A stretch of 5,243 nucleotides of DNA, taken from JBBQVS01 sp038211295. GTDB lineage: Bacteria > Chloroflexota > Ktedonobacteria > Ktedonobacterales > Ktedonobacteraceae. This document shows, in pieces, positions 1 to 5,088 of this stretch. The stretch is from assembly GCA_038211295.1 (NCBI GenBank), contig JBBQVS010000132.1, forward strand, positions 1 to 5,243. Reading direction: 5' to 3'. The notes under the pieces are model-generated. The model was not told the DNA's origin. It searched no databases and was given only the letters and a program-made list of their open reading frames with translations. Position 1 is the stretch's first letter. Every line of letters begins with the position of its first letter. A program made the position numbers and the translations under genes.

Positions 1-4
1 GCTT

Positions 5-403
5 TCACTTGTCTTTTTGCCCTTCTACATAGTGCTTGAGTGTTTCCAATGTCACACCGCCAACCGTGGCGCAAAAGTAGCTATTTGTCCAGAGAGAAGG
101 TAAACGGCGTTTAAGTTGCGGGTACTCTTGACGCAAGTACCCGCTACTCGTTCCCTTGATGTACTTTACCAGCCGGTGTATCCCAAATTGCGGATCACAT
201 CCAACAAGCAGATGTACATGATCGGGCATGACCTCCATCTCAATGAATTCTTGCCCCCACTTCTCTATTGTCTCAAGGATAATAGTTTTCAAGCGTTCAT
301 CTATAGGTGATACTAGCACCTTACGCCGATACTTTGGACAAAATACCACATGATACCGGCAGATATACGCTATATTGTTGTTTGTTCTCATCTCATACTT
401 CAT
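5..403 (-). CDS. tnpA: IS200/IS605 family Y1 (HUH) transposase TnpA
   Basis: This single-strand DNA transposase cuts and joins the ends of IS200/IS605 elements through a tyrosine-DNA intermediate. Counting from the chosen start (132 aa), the HUH metal-binding motif is His62-Val-His64 in MPDHVHLLV. The nucleophile is Tyr125 and the helix residue Gln129 lies in LKHYVEGQ. The spacing of these four residues matches H64, H66, Y127 and Q131 of the well-studied IS608 TnpA. The family's N-terminal signature is also present (YHVVFCPKYRRKVL). All key residues are intact, so the enzyme is probably active. The reading frame opens at 442, but that ATG lies in the stem of the hairpin at 417-457. I therefore prefer the Met at 403 (MKYEMRTNNN), which fits family N termini. 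No strong Shine-Dalgarno is seen; a GGCGGGTG tract in the hairpin arm lies 13 nt upstream. Confidence 0.95.
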   Translation of the reverse strand: MKYEMRTNNNIAYICRYHVVFCPKYRRKVLVSPIDERLKTIILETIEKWGQEFIEMEVMPDHVHLLVGCDPQFGIHRLVKYIKGTSSGYLRQEYPQLKRRLPSLWTNSYFCATVGGVTLETLKHYVEGQKDK

Positions 404-416
404 AGAAGTATTGTAG

Positions 417-457
417 CACCCGCCAATAGATACTATTGACATATCTATTGGCGGGTG
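417..457 (-). repeat. Perfect 16-bp stem hairpin ahead of tnpA
   Basis: The arms at 417-432 (CACCCGCCAATAGATA) and 442-457 are perfectly complementary, with a 9-nt loop. The structure ends 13 nt before the tnpA start. IS200-type elements are known to carry stem-loops near the left end that block read-through transcription into tnpA and sequester its translation start, and subterminal hairpins are also the TnpA recognition sites. This hairpin could serve any of these roles. The G-rich arm holds the only SD-like sequence near the start, so sequestration is plausible. There is no U-tract on either side, so a simple intrinsic terminator is less likely. Confidence 0.75.
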
Positions 458-473
458 TGTGCCTTATATCCCC

Positions 474-529
474 ATGTCTGAAGCCAGGGGGCTTACGGCA
501 CCGATGCTAAAGGCGAGGGGCTTCTACGG
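474..529 (-). repeat. Two tandem IS605-type end-hairpin-like motifs
   Basis: On the minus strand two related 25-26 nt units follow each other, at 504-529 and 474-498. Both begin CCGTA, continue with AGCCCC, then a GCTT/GCCTT-plus-AG core, and end CAT. The second unit can fold: CCCCCTG pairs with CATGGGG across one mismatch (positions 470-490). The first has the same 5' half but lacks the matching GGGG, so it looks truncated. Motifs of the form AAGCCCC...TTTAG...GGGG are typical of IS200/IS605 element ends and of the 3' part of their guide RNAs. The pair may be a duplicated end or a join between two elements. Confidence 0.5.
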
Positions 530-752
530 TCTTGCACCAATGGTGTGTTATCCCACACCCATTGCTTGTTCTGCGTGAGAGGCGGACGTTACTCACAGAC
601 CTCTCACTCCAGAGTGTACCCGTTGAAAAACACAATGTCAAGATGGTTGCCATTCATCCTTACGGCTCGAAGCCGAGGGCCTTCTGGCAACGTTGGTAAA
701 GCAAGAAGCATAGTGCCTGGCCCAGGTTCGCCACTTTGTGGCGAACCCCATA
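515..752 (-). ncRNA. Omega-RNA (HEARO)-like structured RNA, no adjacent nuclease
   Basis: Read on the minus strand, this gene-free stretch is packed with strong helices. They are: a perfect 10-bp stem with a 3-nt loop (725-747, arms GGTTCGCCAC/GTGGCGAACC); a 7-bp long-range helix between GTTGCCA (686-692) and TGGCAAC (646-652) that encloses a CGGCT/AGCCG hairpin (663-675); an 8-bp helix GTGAGAGG/CCTCTCAC (575-582 with 600-607); and a 10-bp helix with one bulged G (538-547 with 554-564). Neither strand has a convincing coding frame here. Size, dense folding, a strong hairpin right after the element edge, and a Y1 transposase downstream all fit the HEARO/omega-RNA guides encoded upstream of IscB nucleases. 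The 3' end is uncertain. The family call rests on architecture and general resemblance, not on a model search; a TnpB-type guide RNA or another structured element is the main alternative. Confidence 0.6.
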
Positions 753-768
753 GTATAGTAGTGACGGG
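753..768 (-). other. Putative guide segment of the omega-RNA-like RNA
   Basis: In IscB-type omega RNAs the guide is the flanking host sequence immediately 5' of the scaffold, about 16 nt long. On the minus strand this is CCCGTCACTACTATAC, directly before the first strong hairpin. The segment is half of a REP-like palindrome. The related copy at 4113-4128 matches it at 14 of 16 positions, with an unbroken 11-nt match on the scaffold-proximal side. The boundary is inferred from where the two repeat copies stop being similar, so it could shift by a few bases. Confidence 0.4.
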
Positions 769-784
769 GCTTGCACCCGTCATG
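753..784. repeat. REP-like palindromic repeat, copy 1
   Basis: The unit begins GTATAGTAGTG and then forms a hairpin with arms GACGGG (763-768) and CCCGTC (776-781) around a loop containing CTTGC. The 32-nt unit matches 4113-4144 at 27 positions. Two of the five differences are paired changes that keep the stem (G-C to A-T and C-G to G-C). This copy abuts the presumed end of the IS200/IS605-type element. Confidence 0.75.
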
Positions 785-823
785 TCCCTTGCACCCGTCA
801 TGTCCCTTACACCCGTCATGTCA
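770..823. repeat. Three tandem 18-bp direct repeats
   Basis: The unit CTTGCACCCGTCATGTCC occurs at 770-787, exactly again at 788-805, and with two changes at 806-823. The unit is the loop and right arm of the REP-like palindrome that starts at 753, so the array seems to have grown by repeated duplication of half of that palindrome. It lies about 55 nt upstream of the gene at 879. No regulatory function can be read from the sequence. Confidence 0.9.
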
Positions 824-878
824 ACGCGTCATAGAGCTGTCACAATGAGAAGACACACAATAGGGGAGAGATACAAAG

Positions 879-1373
879 ATGGAACCTATGCAGTATGGAA
901 CCTATTTAGAAATGCTAGGCGAAGAGCTGGAGCAACAAAACACCATCGGAGAAATCTTGCTCGCTGAAAATATGTTGTTGCTACTCGATATCTTTCAGCA
1001 AGACATCAGCACAGACATCGAGCTATGTTTTGGTTCAGGAAAAAGGCTTCAAGCGGCAGCACAACATATAGCACAACGCGAAGAATTACCTGAAAATTGG
1101 CTCACACTGGCAGTAAAGGATGGTTTTCTGCACCAAGCACTTTCAAAAGGTGTCATCTACCGAGGATTGCATATGTACGTTGCCCCTCTGGGATATCTGC
1201 TGACAATGTTTTTCCTTTTTGGCAATGAGGAAGCGAACGAGGCAGTGCGAGAGCTTGCTTGCAAGGGCGGTCTTACAACAGGCGAAGATGTCTTACAGCG
1301 CGTCAAAGCGTATCTCCCCAAACAAGCAGTTTCTTGCCACGTTCAGGAGAAGATTAACTACATGTTTGCCTAA
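879..1373 (+). CDS. Degenerate DUF6036-like nucleotidyltransferase
   Basis: The 164-aa protein resembles the small DUF6036 nucleotidyltransferase-fold family. GEILLAENMLLLL (residues 24-36) lies where the family has its LVGGxAL motif. STDIEL (44-49) lies where it has TRDIDA. The middle (ERL-like helix, PENWL, AVKDGFL near 77-84) and LHMYVAPLGYLLTM (97-110) also follow the family pattern. The catalytic features look lost: no Gly-Gly, Asp-Ile-Glu instead of Asp-x-Asp, and no Lys or Arg after the YLL segment. It may be a pseudoenzyme or a decaying gene. An AGGGGAG ribosome site at 862-868 supports the ATG at 879. The C-terminal tail is odd: after the stop, another frame (1369-1428) encodes a second tail that looks more like the family's normal ending. 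The gene with the start at 1452 follows on the same strand. The family call comes from remembered motif patterns and is moderate. Confidence 0.55.
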   Translation: MEPMQYGTYLEMLGEELEQQNTIGEILLAENMLLLLDIFQQDISTDIELCFGSGKRLQAAAQHIAQREELPENWLTLAVKDGFLHQALSKGVIYRGLHMYVAPLGYLLTMFFLFGNEEANEAVRELACKGGLTTGEDVLQRVKAYLPKQAVSCHVQEKINYMFA

Positions 1374-1428
1374 AGAGCGCGTTAGTGTGCGTGTACAGTA
1401 CGTCATTGCAGACCTTTTTGAACCGTAA
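1369..1428 (+). pseudogene. Frame-shifted second copy of the DUF6036-like C-terminal tail
   Basis: In a different frame from the preceding gene, this stretch reads PKERVSVRVQYVIADLFEP and a stop. The tail of the 879-1373 protein, PKQAVSCHVQEKINYMFA (nucleotides 1317-1370), aligns to it without gaps over 18 residues with eight identities (P, K, V, S, V, Q, I, F). The second version, with its VQYVIxDLF ending, looks like the usual ending of this family. This suggests an old tandem duplication, or a recombination between paralogs, that left a gene end out of frame. It fills most of the 78-nt gap before the next gene. Chance similarity over so short a stretch cannot be excluded. Confidence 0.45.
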
Positions 1429-1451
1429 AGAGGGTAGAAAGCAGTACAACA

Positions 1452-1862
1452 ATGGAACTCACCACGAACTCTCGTTACTGGTGGCATCGGTACACTAGCA
1501 GCGAAAGCTTCCAGCGAATTGTTGAAGGCGATAATGCCTGGAATGCTGTAGGTGACTTTTTAGACGAGTGGAGCCGTGAGGACGTACAGGATCGTTGCGA
1601 ATTGATAACCGACCCACTCACTTCAACTGAGTCCCCTGACATCCGTCGGTGGGCGGCGTTCTTTTGTGCGATGGTTGAACACCTTTGCATTCAAGATGCG
1701 TTGCCGATTCCTGCATGGGTCGCAAACGAGCGGTTCGTTCTGGATGAGCCGTGGTTTCTCTATCCTGGATGGCGGTTGACCGCATGGCAGTTAGCCACAA
1801 CACCACCTTCGTTCAAGAAAAGAAACATCTTTGGCGGAGATAGGATGTTGGATAGAGCATAA
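1452..1862 (+). CDS. Conserved-type hypothetical protein, partner of the DUF6036-like gene
   Basis: The 136-aa protein has no signal peptide or membrane segment and is probably cytoplasmic. It is acidic and Trp-rich near the N terminus (a WW pair at 10-11; NAVGDFLDEWS at 31-41). Its C-terminal half has the ordered motifs RRWAAFFCAMVEHL (65-78), PIPAWV (85-90), LDEPWF (97-102) and TPPSFKKRNIF (117-127). I recall this PAWV / FLDxPWF / SPxxFRxRxIF pattern in small proteins encoded beside DUF6036 nucleotidyltransferases, so the two genes likely form a functional pair, perhaps toxin-antitoxin-like. That role is inference. The ATG at 1452 has only a distant purine-rich tract (AAAGAGGG, 1427-1434), so translation may depend on the upstream gene. 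No catalytic motif is recognised. Confidence 0.7.
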   Translation: MELTTNSRYWWHRYTSSESFQRIVEGDNAWNAVGDFLDEWSREDVQDRCELITDPLTSTESPDIRRWAAFFCAMVEHLCIQDALPIPAWVANERFVLDEPWFLYPGWRLTAWQLATTPPSFKKRNIFGGDRMLDRA

Positions 1863-1972
1863 GATTGACACGTTATGCAAACGAGTCTCCTTCATCAATT
1901 CCCCACGCAACCAATCCACAGAGCCTGATAGGGCGTAGTGTTATACGAATAGCAAATAATAACTATCTCTTG

Positions 1973-1978
1973 AAGGAG
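1973..1978 (+). promoter_or_regulatory. Strong Shine-Dalgarno of the CHAP-domain gene
   Basis: AAGGAG lies 7 nt before the ATG at 1986. It is the best ribosome site in the window and settles this start. The 123-nt gap before it (1863-1985) shows no clear promoter; it has a TTGACA at 1865-1870 without a good -10 partner, and an AT-rich patch near 1941-1966. Confidence 0.85.
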
Positions 1979-1985
1979 CTTTGTA

Positions 1986-4073
1986 ATGCCGCCCACATCA
2001 TTACTACCCAGCATAAAAAGGCTACGCGAGAGGCTACCCGCCGCGCGTCACGTCCCTAAAAAAATTCTCGTGCCAACCGTTATACTACTCGCGGTACTCG
2101 CGTTTATTGGCATTGCCGTTGGCCCATTGAACCCATCACACGCACAGATCGAAGGCGTGACCGTCGCGCGTACAAGCGCGACGGTGCAAGAAAGTTGCAA
2201 TCAGGCATACTACTCGCATGACGGCAACCCGTTTCAGTTGTGTCCCAGTGCGTACCCCGGTGGCGGCAATTGTGTGTGGTGGGCCTGGGAACAGTGGCAT
2301 CTCCTCGGCTATGACCTGCCCCTGAACTGGGGCAATGCCGCCGATTGGGTGGTGGATGCCGAACGCACAGGGCTACCCGTTGGCACGCAACCGCGTGTGG
2401 GTGCCATCGCTGTATTTCCACGCGCTGATGGCGTCTGGGCCTATGGCGCGGCAGGCCATGTCGCCTTCGTGACCTCCGTCACTGGCGGGGGCGACACATT
2501 CAATGTCACCTACCAGAACTACGGCGACCCACGACCCATGTATATAGGGCTGGACTATCCCGTGAGCGTCATCAATGCCCCACGTTTCCAGCGCAACGAA
2601 CTGCGCTTCATCTACTTTCCAAAAATGCTCGACGTTACCCGTTTCGCACAGCTACCCGGTATACGCGGCAATTCCTTCATAGGTGTGCAAACAGCAAATC
2701 AGCAGCACCAGAAAACGGTGAGTGCCAGTCATCCAACACTCGGCCTGCCCAGTGGCAGTGGTGGCACAGAGCAAGAGTTCAAAGCCGACTTCAGCGGCAC
2801 CGGCGTTAGTGATTTACTGCTTTACAATCGGCAAGCGGGAACATTGAGCGTTGTATCACTGACGAAACGCAAAGAACCGCTCTCGTTTGCGCCAAATCCA
2901 CAGGCCCGCGCTCTCCCTGCCGACTCCTCGTATGCCCAACGCACAGCACTCGTGGATGCGCAAACCGCGCAGGCCAACTGGGGTACAAATCTGGATATTC
3001 GCATAGGAGATTTCGCGGGAACGGGCCGCTCCGATATCCTCCTCTATGACCGTGCAAGTGGCACCATGCAAATACTCATTCTCTCCCCAAAACTCGCGGT
3101 TGCAACGCACGTCTCGCTCACGGGCTGGGGGCCGAACTGGGAGGTCTACACGGGACAGTTCGATGGCAAGCATACGGGCATCTTCCTGTACAATCGCTTC
3201 GCCAGTGCCGCGTCATCGCTTGCAAACGACTCGACAACAACTAGCTCAGTACAACAATGGGCGTTGGCGGGCCGTAGCGCGAACGCGATGATACTGGACT
3301 TCAACGCGGATCTGAGCGTGCGCCACTCGCAACAATATACTCAGTGGCACAACTCATGGGAAGTGTATGTTGGACGCTACAAAAACACCAATCAGGACGG
3401 CCTCTTCCTGTATGATCGCAGAATAGGCGAAGCACGCGTGATGGACTTTAACGCGGACTTGACGATTGGCGACTATCAAGAGATGCACGACTTGACAGGC
3501 AACTGGCAAGTGTTCAGTGGCGACTTCAACGGGTCGGGCCGCGCTCAAATTATGCTATACGAACCTGCTAAGGGTATGGGCGCGTTCCTTGTGCTGGGGT
3601 CTGACCTCTCACTCGTCAAACGGCAAAACTATACAGGGTGGACGCGCAATCAGGTTGTCTATATCGGTCACTTTGGCACGCCTCGCATGAACGCTATGCT
3701 CTACGACCCAGAAGCCGCCACCAGTACCTTTCTCGCCTTTAACGACACACTCAAAATACTGACCCTGCACACCGTCCATAGCTGGGACAAGCACCAACAA
3801 ATTCTCGTCGGTTCCTTTGTTGATCGCTCTGCTTGTCTCGCCAGTGGCGACTGTAGCGCGGGCGACGATATTCTTGTCCTGAACCGCAAAACGGGCCAGA
3901 TACAACAATATGTCTTTACCTTTGGTCGCCAGTATCAGGTTGTCAACAATCGAGCGCGACCATACACACACGACGGGTTCCCCGCCGATCACGCCTACAA
4001 AACCATCGACACCACCACGTTCAAAATCGTTGGCACCTTCAATACCAACATCAAAAACGAGGAAATATACTAA
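1986..4073 (+). CDS. Secreted CHAP-domain peptidoglycan hydrolase with seven-repeat FG-GAP-like propeller
   Basis: This 695-aa exported protein starts with a basic N terminus, a hydrophobic segment (about residues 27-46) and a likely signal-peptidase site after Ser51-His-Ala53. Residues about 75-212 form a CHAP (NlpC/P60-like cysteine amidase/peptidase) domain with nucleophile Cys96 in GGGNCVWWA, His158 in GAAGHVAFV and Asn178 in YQNYGD. Such domains cut peptidoglycan amide bonds. From residue 268 to about 635 there are seven repeats with a core of the type GDFxGxGxxDxLLYDR, starting near 268, 341, 390, 463, 512, 561 and 609. The period is about 49 residues; repeats 1 and 3 carry extra loops of roughly 24 residues. 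Seven blades suit a beta-propeller that may bind wall polymers. The Asp-rich calcium loops of classic FG-GAP repeats are mostly lost. AAGGAG at 1973-1978, 7 nt before the ATG, fixes the start. The exact bond cut and the ligand cannot be told from sequence. Confidence 0.88.
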   Translation: MPPTSLLPSIKRLRERLPAARHVPKKILVPTVILLAVLAFIGIAVGPLNPSHAQIEGVTVARTSATVQESCNQAYYSHDGNPFQLCPSAYPGGGNCVWWAWEQWHLLGYDLPLNWGNAADWVVDAERTGLPVGTQPRVGAIAVFPRADGVWAYGAAGHVAFVTSVTGGGDTFNVTYQNYGDPRPMYIGLDYPVSVINAPRFQRNELRFIYFPKMLDVTRFAQLPGIRGNSFIGVQTANQQHQKTVSASHPTLGLPSGSGGTEQEFKADFSGTGVSDLLLYNRQAGTLSVVSLTKRKEPLSFAPNPQARALPADSSYAQRTALVDAQTAQANWGTNLDIRIGDFAGTGRSDILLYDRASGTMQILILSPKLAVATHVSLTGWGPNWEVYTGQFDGKHTGIFLYNRFASAASSLANDSTTTSSVQQWALAGRSANAMILDFNADLSVRHSQQYTQWHNSWEVYVGRYKNTNQDGLFLYDRRIGEARVMDFNADLTIGDYQEMHDLTGNWQVFSGDFNGSGRAQIMLYEPAKGMGAFLVLGSDLSLVKRQNYTGWTRNQVVYIGHFGTPRMNAMLYDPEAATSTFLAFNDTLKILTLHTVHSWDKHQQILVGSFVDRSACLASGDCSAGDDILVLNRKTGQIQQYVFTFGRQYQVVNNRARPYTHDGFPADHAYKTIDTTTFKIVGTFNTNIKNEEIY

Positions 4074-4086
4074 ATATCACGTACCA

Positions 4087-4104
4087 GAGCCGCGCAAGCG
4101 GCTC
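4087..4104. repeat. REP-like hairpin, inverted partner (possible terminator)
   Basis: GAGCCGC (4087-4093) pairs perfectly with GCGGCTC (4098-4104) around a GCAA loop. The loop and the following C-rich/CTAC sequence resemble the reverse complement of the hairpin at 4123-4141, so the two form an opposed pair. It begins 13 nt after the stop of the CHAP gene and could end transcription, but it has no T-tract. Confidence 0.65.
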
Positions 4105-4112
4105 CCTACACC

Positions 4113-4144
4113 GTATAGTAGTGGCGCGGCTTGCCCGCGCCATG
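4113..4144. repeat. REP-like palindromic repeat, copy at 4113
   Basis: It begins with the same GTATAGTAGTG as the unit at 753. The hairpin arms are GGCGCGG (4123-4129) and CCGCGCC (4135-4141) with a CTTGC loop. Relative to 753-784, the stem pairs at 4124/4140 and 4127/4137 have changed on both sides so that pairing is kept. It sits in the 99-nt gap between two convergent genes, where a strong hairpin could limit transcription from both sides. Confidence 0.75.
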
Positions 4145-4172
4145 CTCTTCCCTATGTTCTCCGCACTCACTA

Positions 4173-5072
4173 TCACGCCTCACGTGTCCCCACAATCGTT
4201 GTCCATGACCAGGTGCCTTGAAACGTCTCCGTCAAGACATCAATGAACAGGTTTCGCAGCAGCTCGCGCCGCGCCTGTTCCTGCTTCAAGCTTCCATCAC
4301 GCGCGTAGAGCAGCGGCTCGGAGAGCGCGAACAGGTGGTCGATGTGTGAGGCTAACACCTCGTAAGCATCGGTGCCAAACGCGAGGTCAATTGGTTGCAC
4401 CACGCGCCGCACGTTGCCCCATTTACACTGATGGGCCAGTTCTGGCAGCTCGCGGGGAAGCTTCTGCGTGCGACCCGTCATCACCAGCGCGGTTTCCAGG
4501 CTCCCAAACCACCGGGCGAAGGTCTCGCTGTTGGTTGTCGGATAATCGTATTCCGTCACAAGCACCGACCCCCCCACTTTACACAGGCTCAATAGCGTCT
4601 TGAACAGGCGCACCCACTGCCCCCAGGTGGTGCTTTCTTTGAGAAAACGCACATGCACCAGGTCAAACGCTGCCTTTGCGCGAAACGCGGGCGAGAGATT
4701 GTGAATGTCCTGTACCGAAAACAAGAGGTCATCCTGCGGACGATACCGGGCCATCAAACGGGCATGGTCAATCAGGGCAGGATTCTTGTCGATGCCGTAC
4801 AAGGTCAGGTGACTGTGCTGGCGGGCCATGTCGGCCATCCAATGCCCGGCACCACACCCAACATCCAGCACCGTCTCATAGGTTACAAGCGGGACATGGG
4901 CCGCGAGGGGAAACGGAGCGTGCAGACTGGCAAAGCGTTGGATTTGCTGCTGCATAACGATTTGTAGCGTGTCGCTCACACGTGGGCGCAGCTCCTCGTC
5001 CGCTTTAGCGCGTGCAAGGGACGCTTCTCGCTGCATCTGCCGTCGGCATTGCAAGCAAATATTTTCTGTCAT
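4173..5072 (-). CDS. Class I SAM-dependent methyltransferase
   Basis: The 299-aa cytoplasmic protein has a Rossmann-type methyltransferase core. Motif I is VLDVGCGAG (68-76), the acidic residue that holds the SAM ribose is Asp95 in LYGIDKNP, the post-II stretch is FSVQDIHNL (118-126, Asp122), motif IV-like is FDLVHVRFL (136-144), and GGSVLVTEYDYP (167-178) is the next strand. The acceptor substrate cannot be told; the layout is like the small-molecule methyltransferases of the UbiE/Methyltransf_25 type. An N-terminal Cys-x-x-Cys (CLQC, residues 6-9) and a helical stretch before the core are additions of unknown role. The frame stays open to 5216, but the Met at 5072 is preferred: it has a GAGAGGA ribosome site, and the upstream stretch overlaps the end of another gene. 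That gene ends 16 nt upstream on the same strand, suggesting an operon. Confidence 0.9.
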   Translation of the reverse strand: MTENICLQCRRQMQREASLARAKADEELRPRVSDTLQIVMQQQIQRFASLHAPFPLAAHVPLVTYETVLDVGCGAGHWMADMARQHSHLTLYGIDKNPALIDHARLMARYRPQDDLLFSVQDIHNLSPAFRAKAAFDLVHVRFLKESTTWGQWVRLFKTLLSLCKVGGSVLVTEYDYPTTNSETFARWFGSLETALVMTGRTQKLPRELPELAHQCKWGNVRRVVQPIDLAFGTDAYEVLASHIDHLFALSEPLLYARDGSLKQEQARRELLRNLFIDVLTETFQGTWSWTTIVGTREA

Positions 5073-5076
5073 ACGT

Positions 5077-5083
5077 TCCTCTC
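5077..5083 (-). promoter_or_regulatory. Shine-Dalgarno that sets the methyltransferase start
   Basis: On the minus strand GAGAGGA lies 4 nt before the ATG at 5072. It favours this start over the in-frame ATG at 5216, whose 48 extra residues have no domain-like character and overlap the neighbouring gene in another frame. Confidence 0.7.
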
Positions 5084-5088
5084 TTTCG

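Larger units (their letters stand above)
1..752 (-). mobile_element. IS200/IS605-type element, partial at left edge
   Basis: The segment holds an intact Y1 transposase gene, a hairpin just ahead of it, end-hairpin-like motifs and an omega-RNA-like structured region, all read on the minus strand. The right limit is set near 752 because the host-like repeat starting at 753 is shared with a second copy at 4113, and the similarity between the two copies stops exactly there. The other end lies beyond position 1, so the transposon end, the target site and any further gene cannot be seen. No RNA-guided nuclease (IscB, IsrB or TnpB) is encoded between the RNA region and tnpA. Either it was deleted, or it lies after tnpA outside the window, or the element never had one. 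An alternative is that a simple IS200 unit (tnpA plus its hairpin) sits next to a separate remnant. Confidence 0.6.

Noticed and set aside
604..819. Minus-strand frame of 71 aa through the 18-bp repeats and the RNA scaffold
   Set aside because: Its N terminus is only the translated repeat (MTGVRDMTGARDMTGA) and the rest follows the RNA helices; no protein family pattern is visible.
770..823. CRISPR array
   Set aside because: The 18-bp units are directly adjacent without spacers, there are only three, and no cas gene is present.
807..835. Promoter for the gene at 879 (TTACAC, 17 nt, CATAGA)
   Set aside because: Only about half of the consensus bases match in each box and the -35 lies inside a tandem repeat, so the match is not better than chance.
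545..967. Open plus-strand frame of 140 aa across the RNA-like region
   Set aside because: It crosses the structured RNA, the tandem repeats and the start of the next gene, has a repeat-derived low-complexity part (VMSLAPVMSL), and has no ribosome site.
1865..1893. Promoter for the CHAP gene based on TTGACA at 1865-1870
   Set aside because: No acceptable -10 box lies 16-18 nt downstream (TCCTTC is found there).
4346..4967. Several plus-strand frames of 66-104 aa opposite the methyltransferase
   Set aside because: They are antisense shadows of a well-supported gene, rich in Arg, Pro and Cys, with no motifs.
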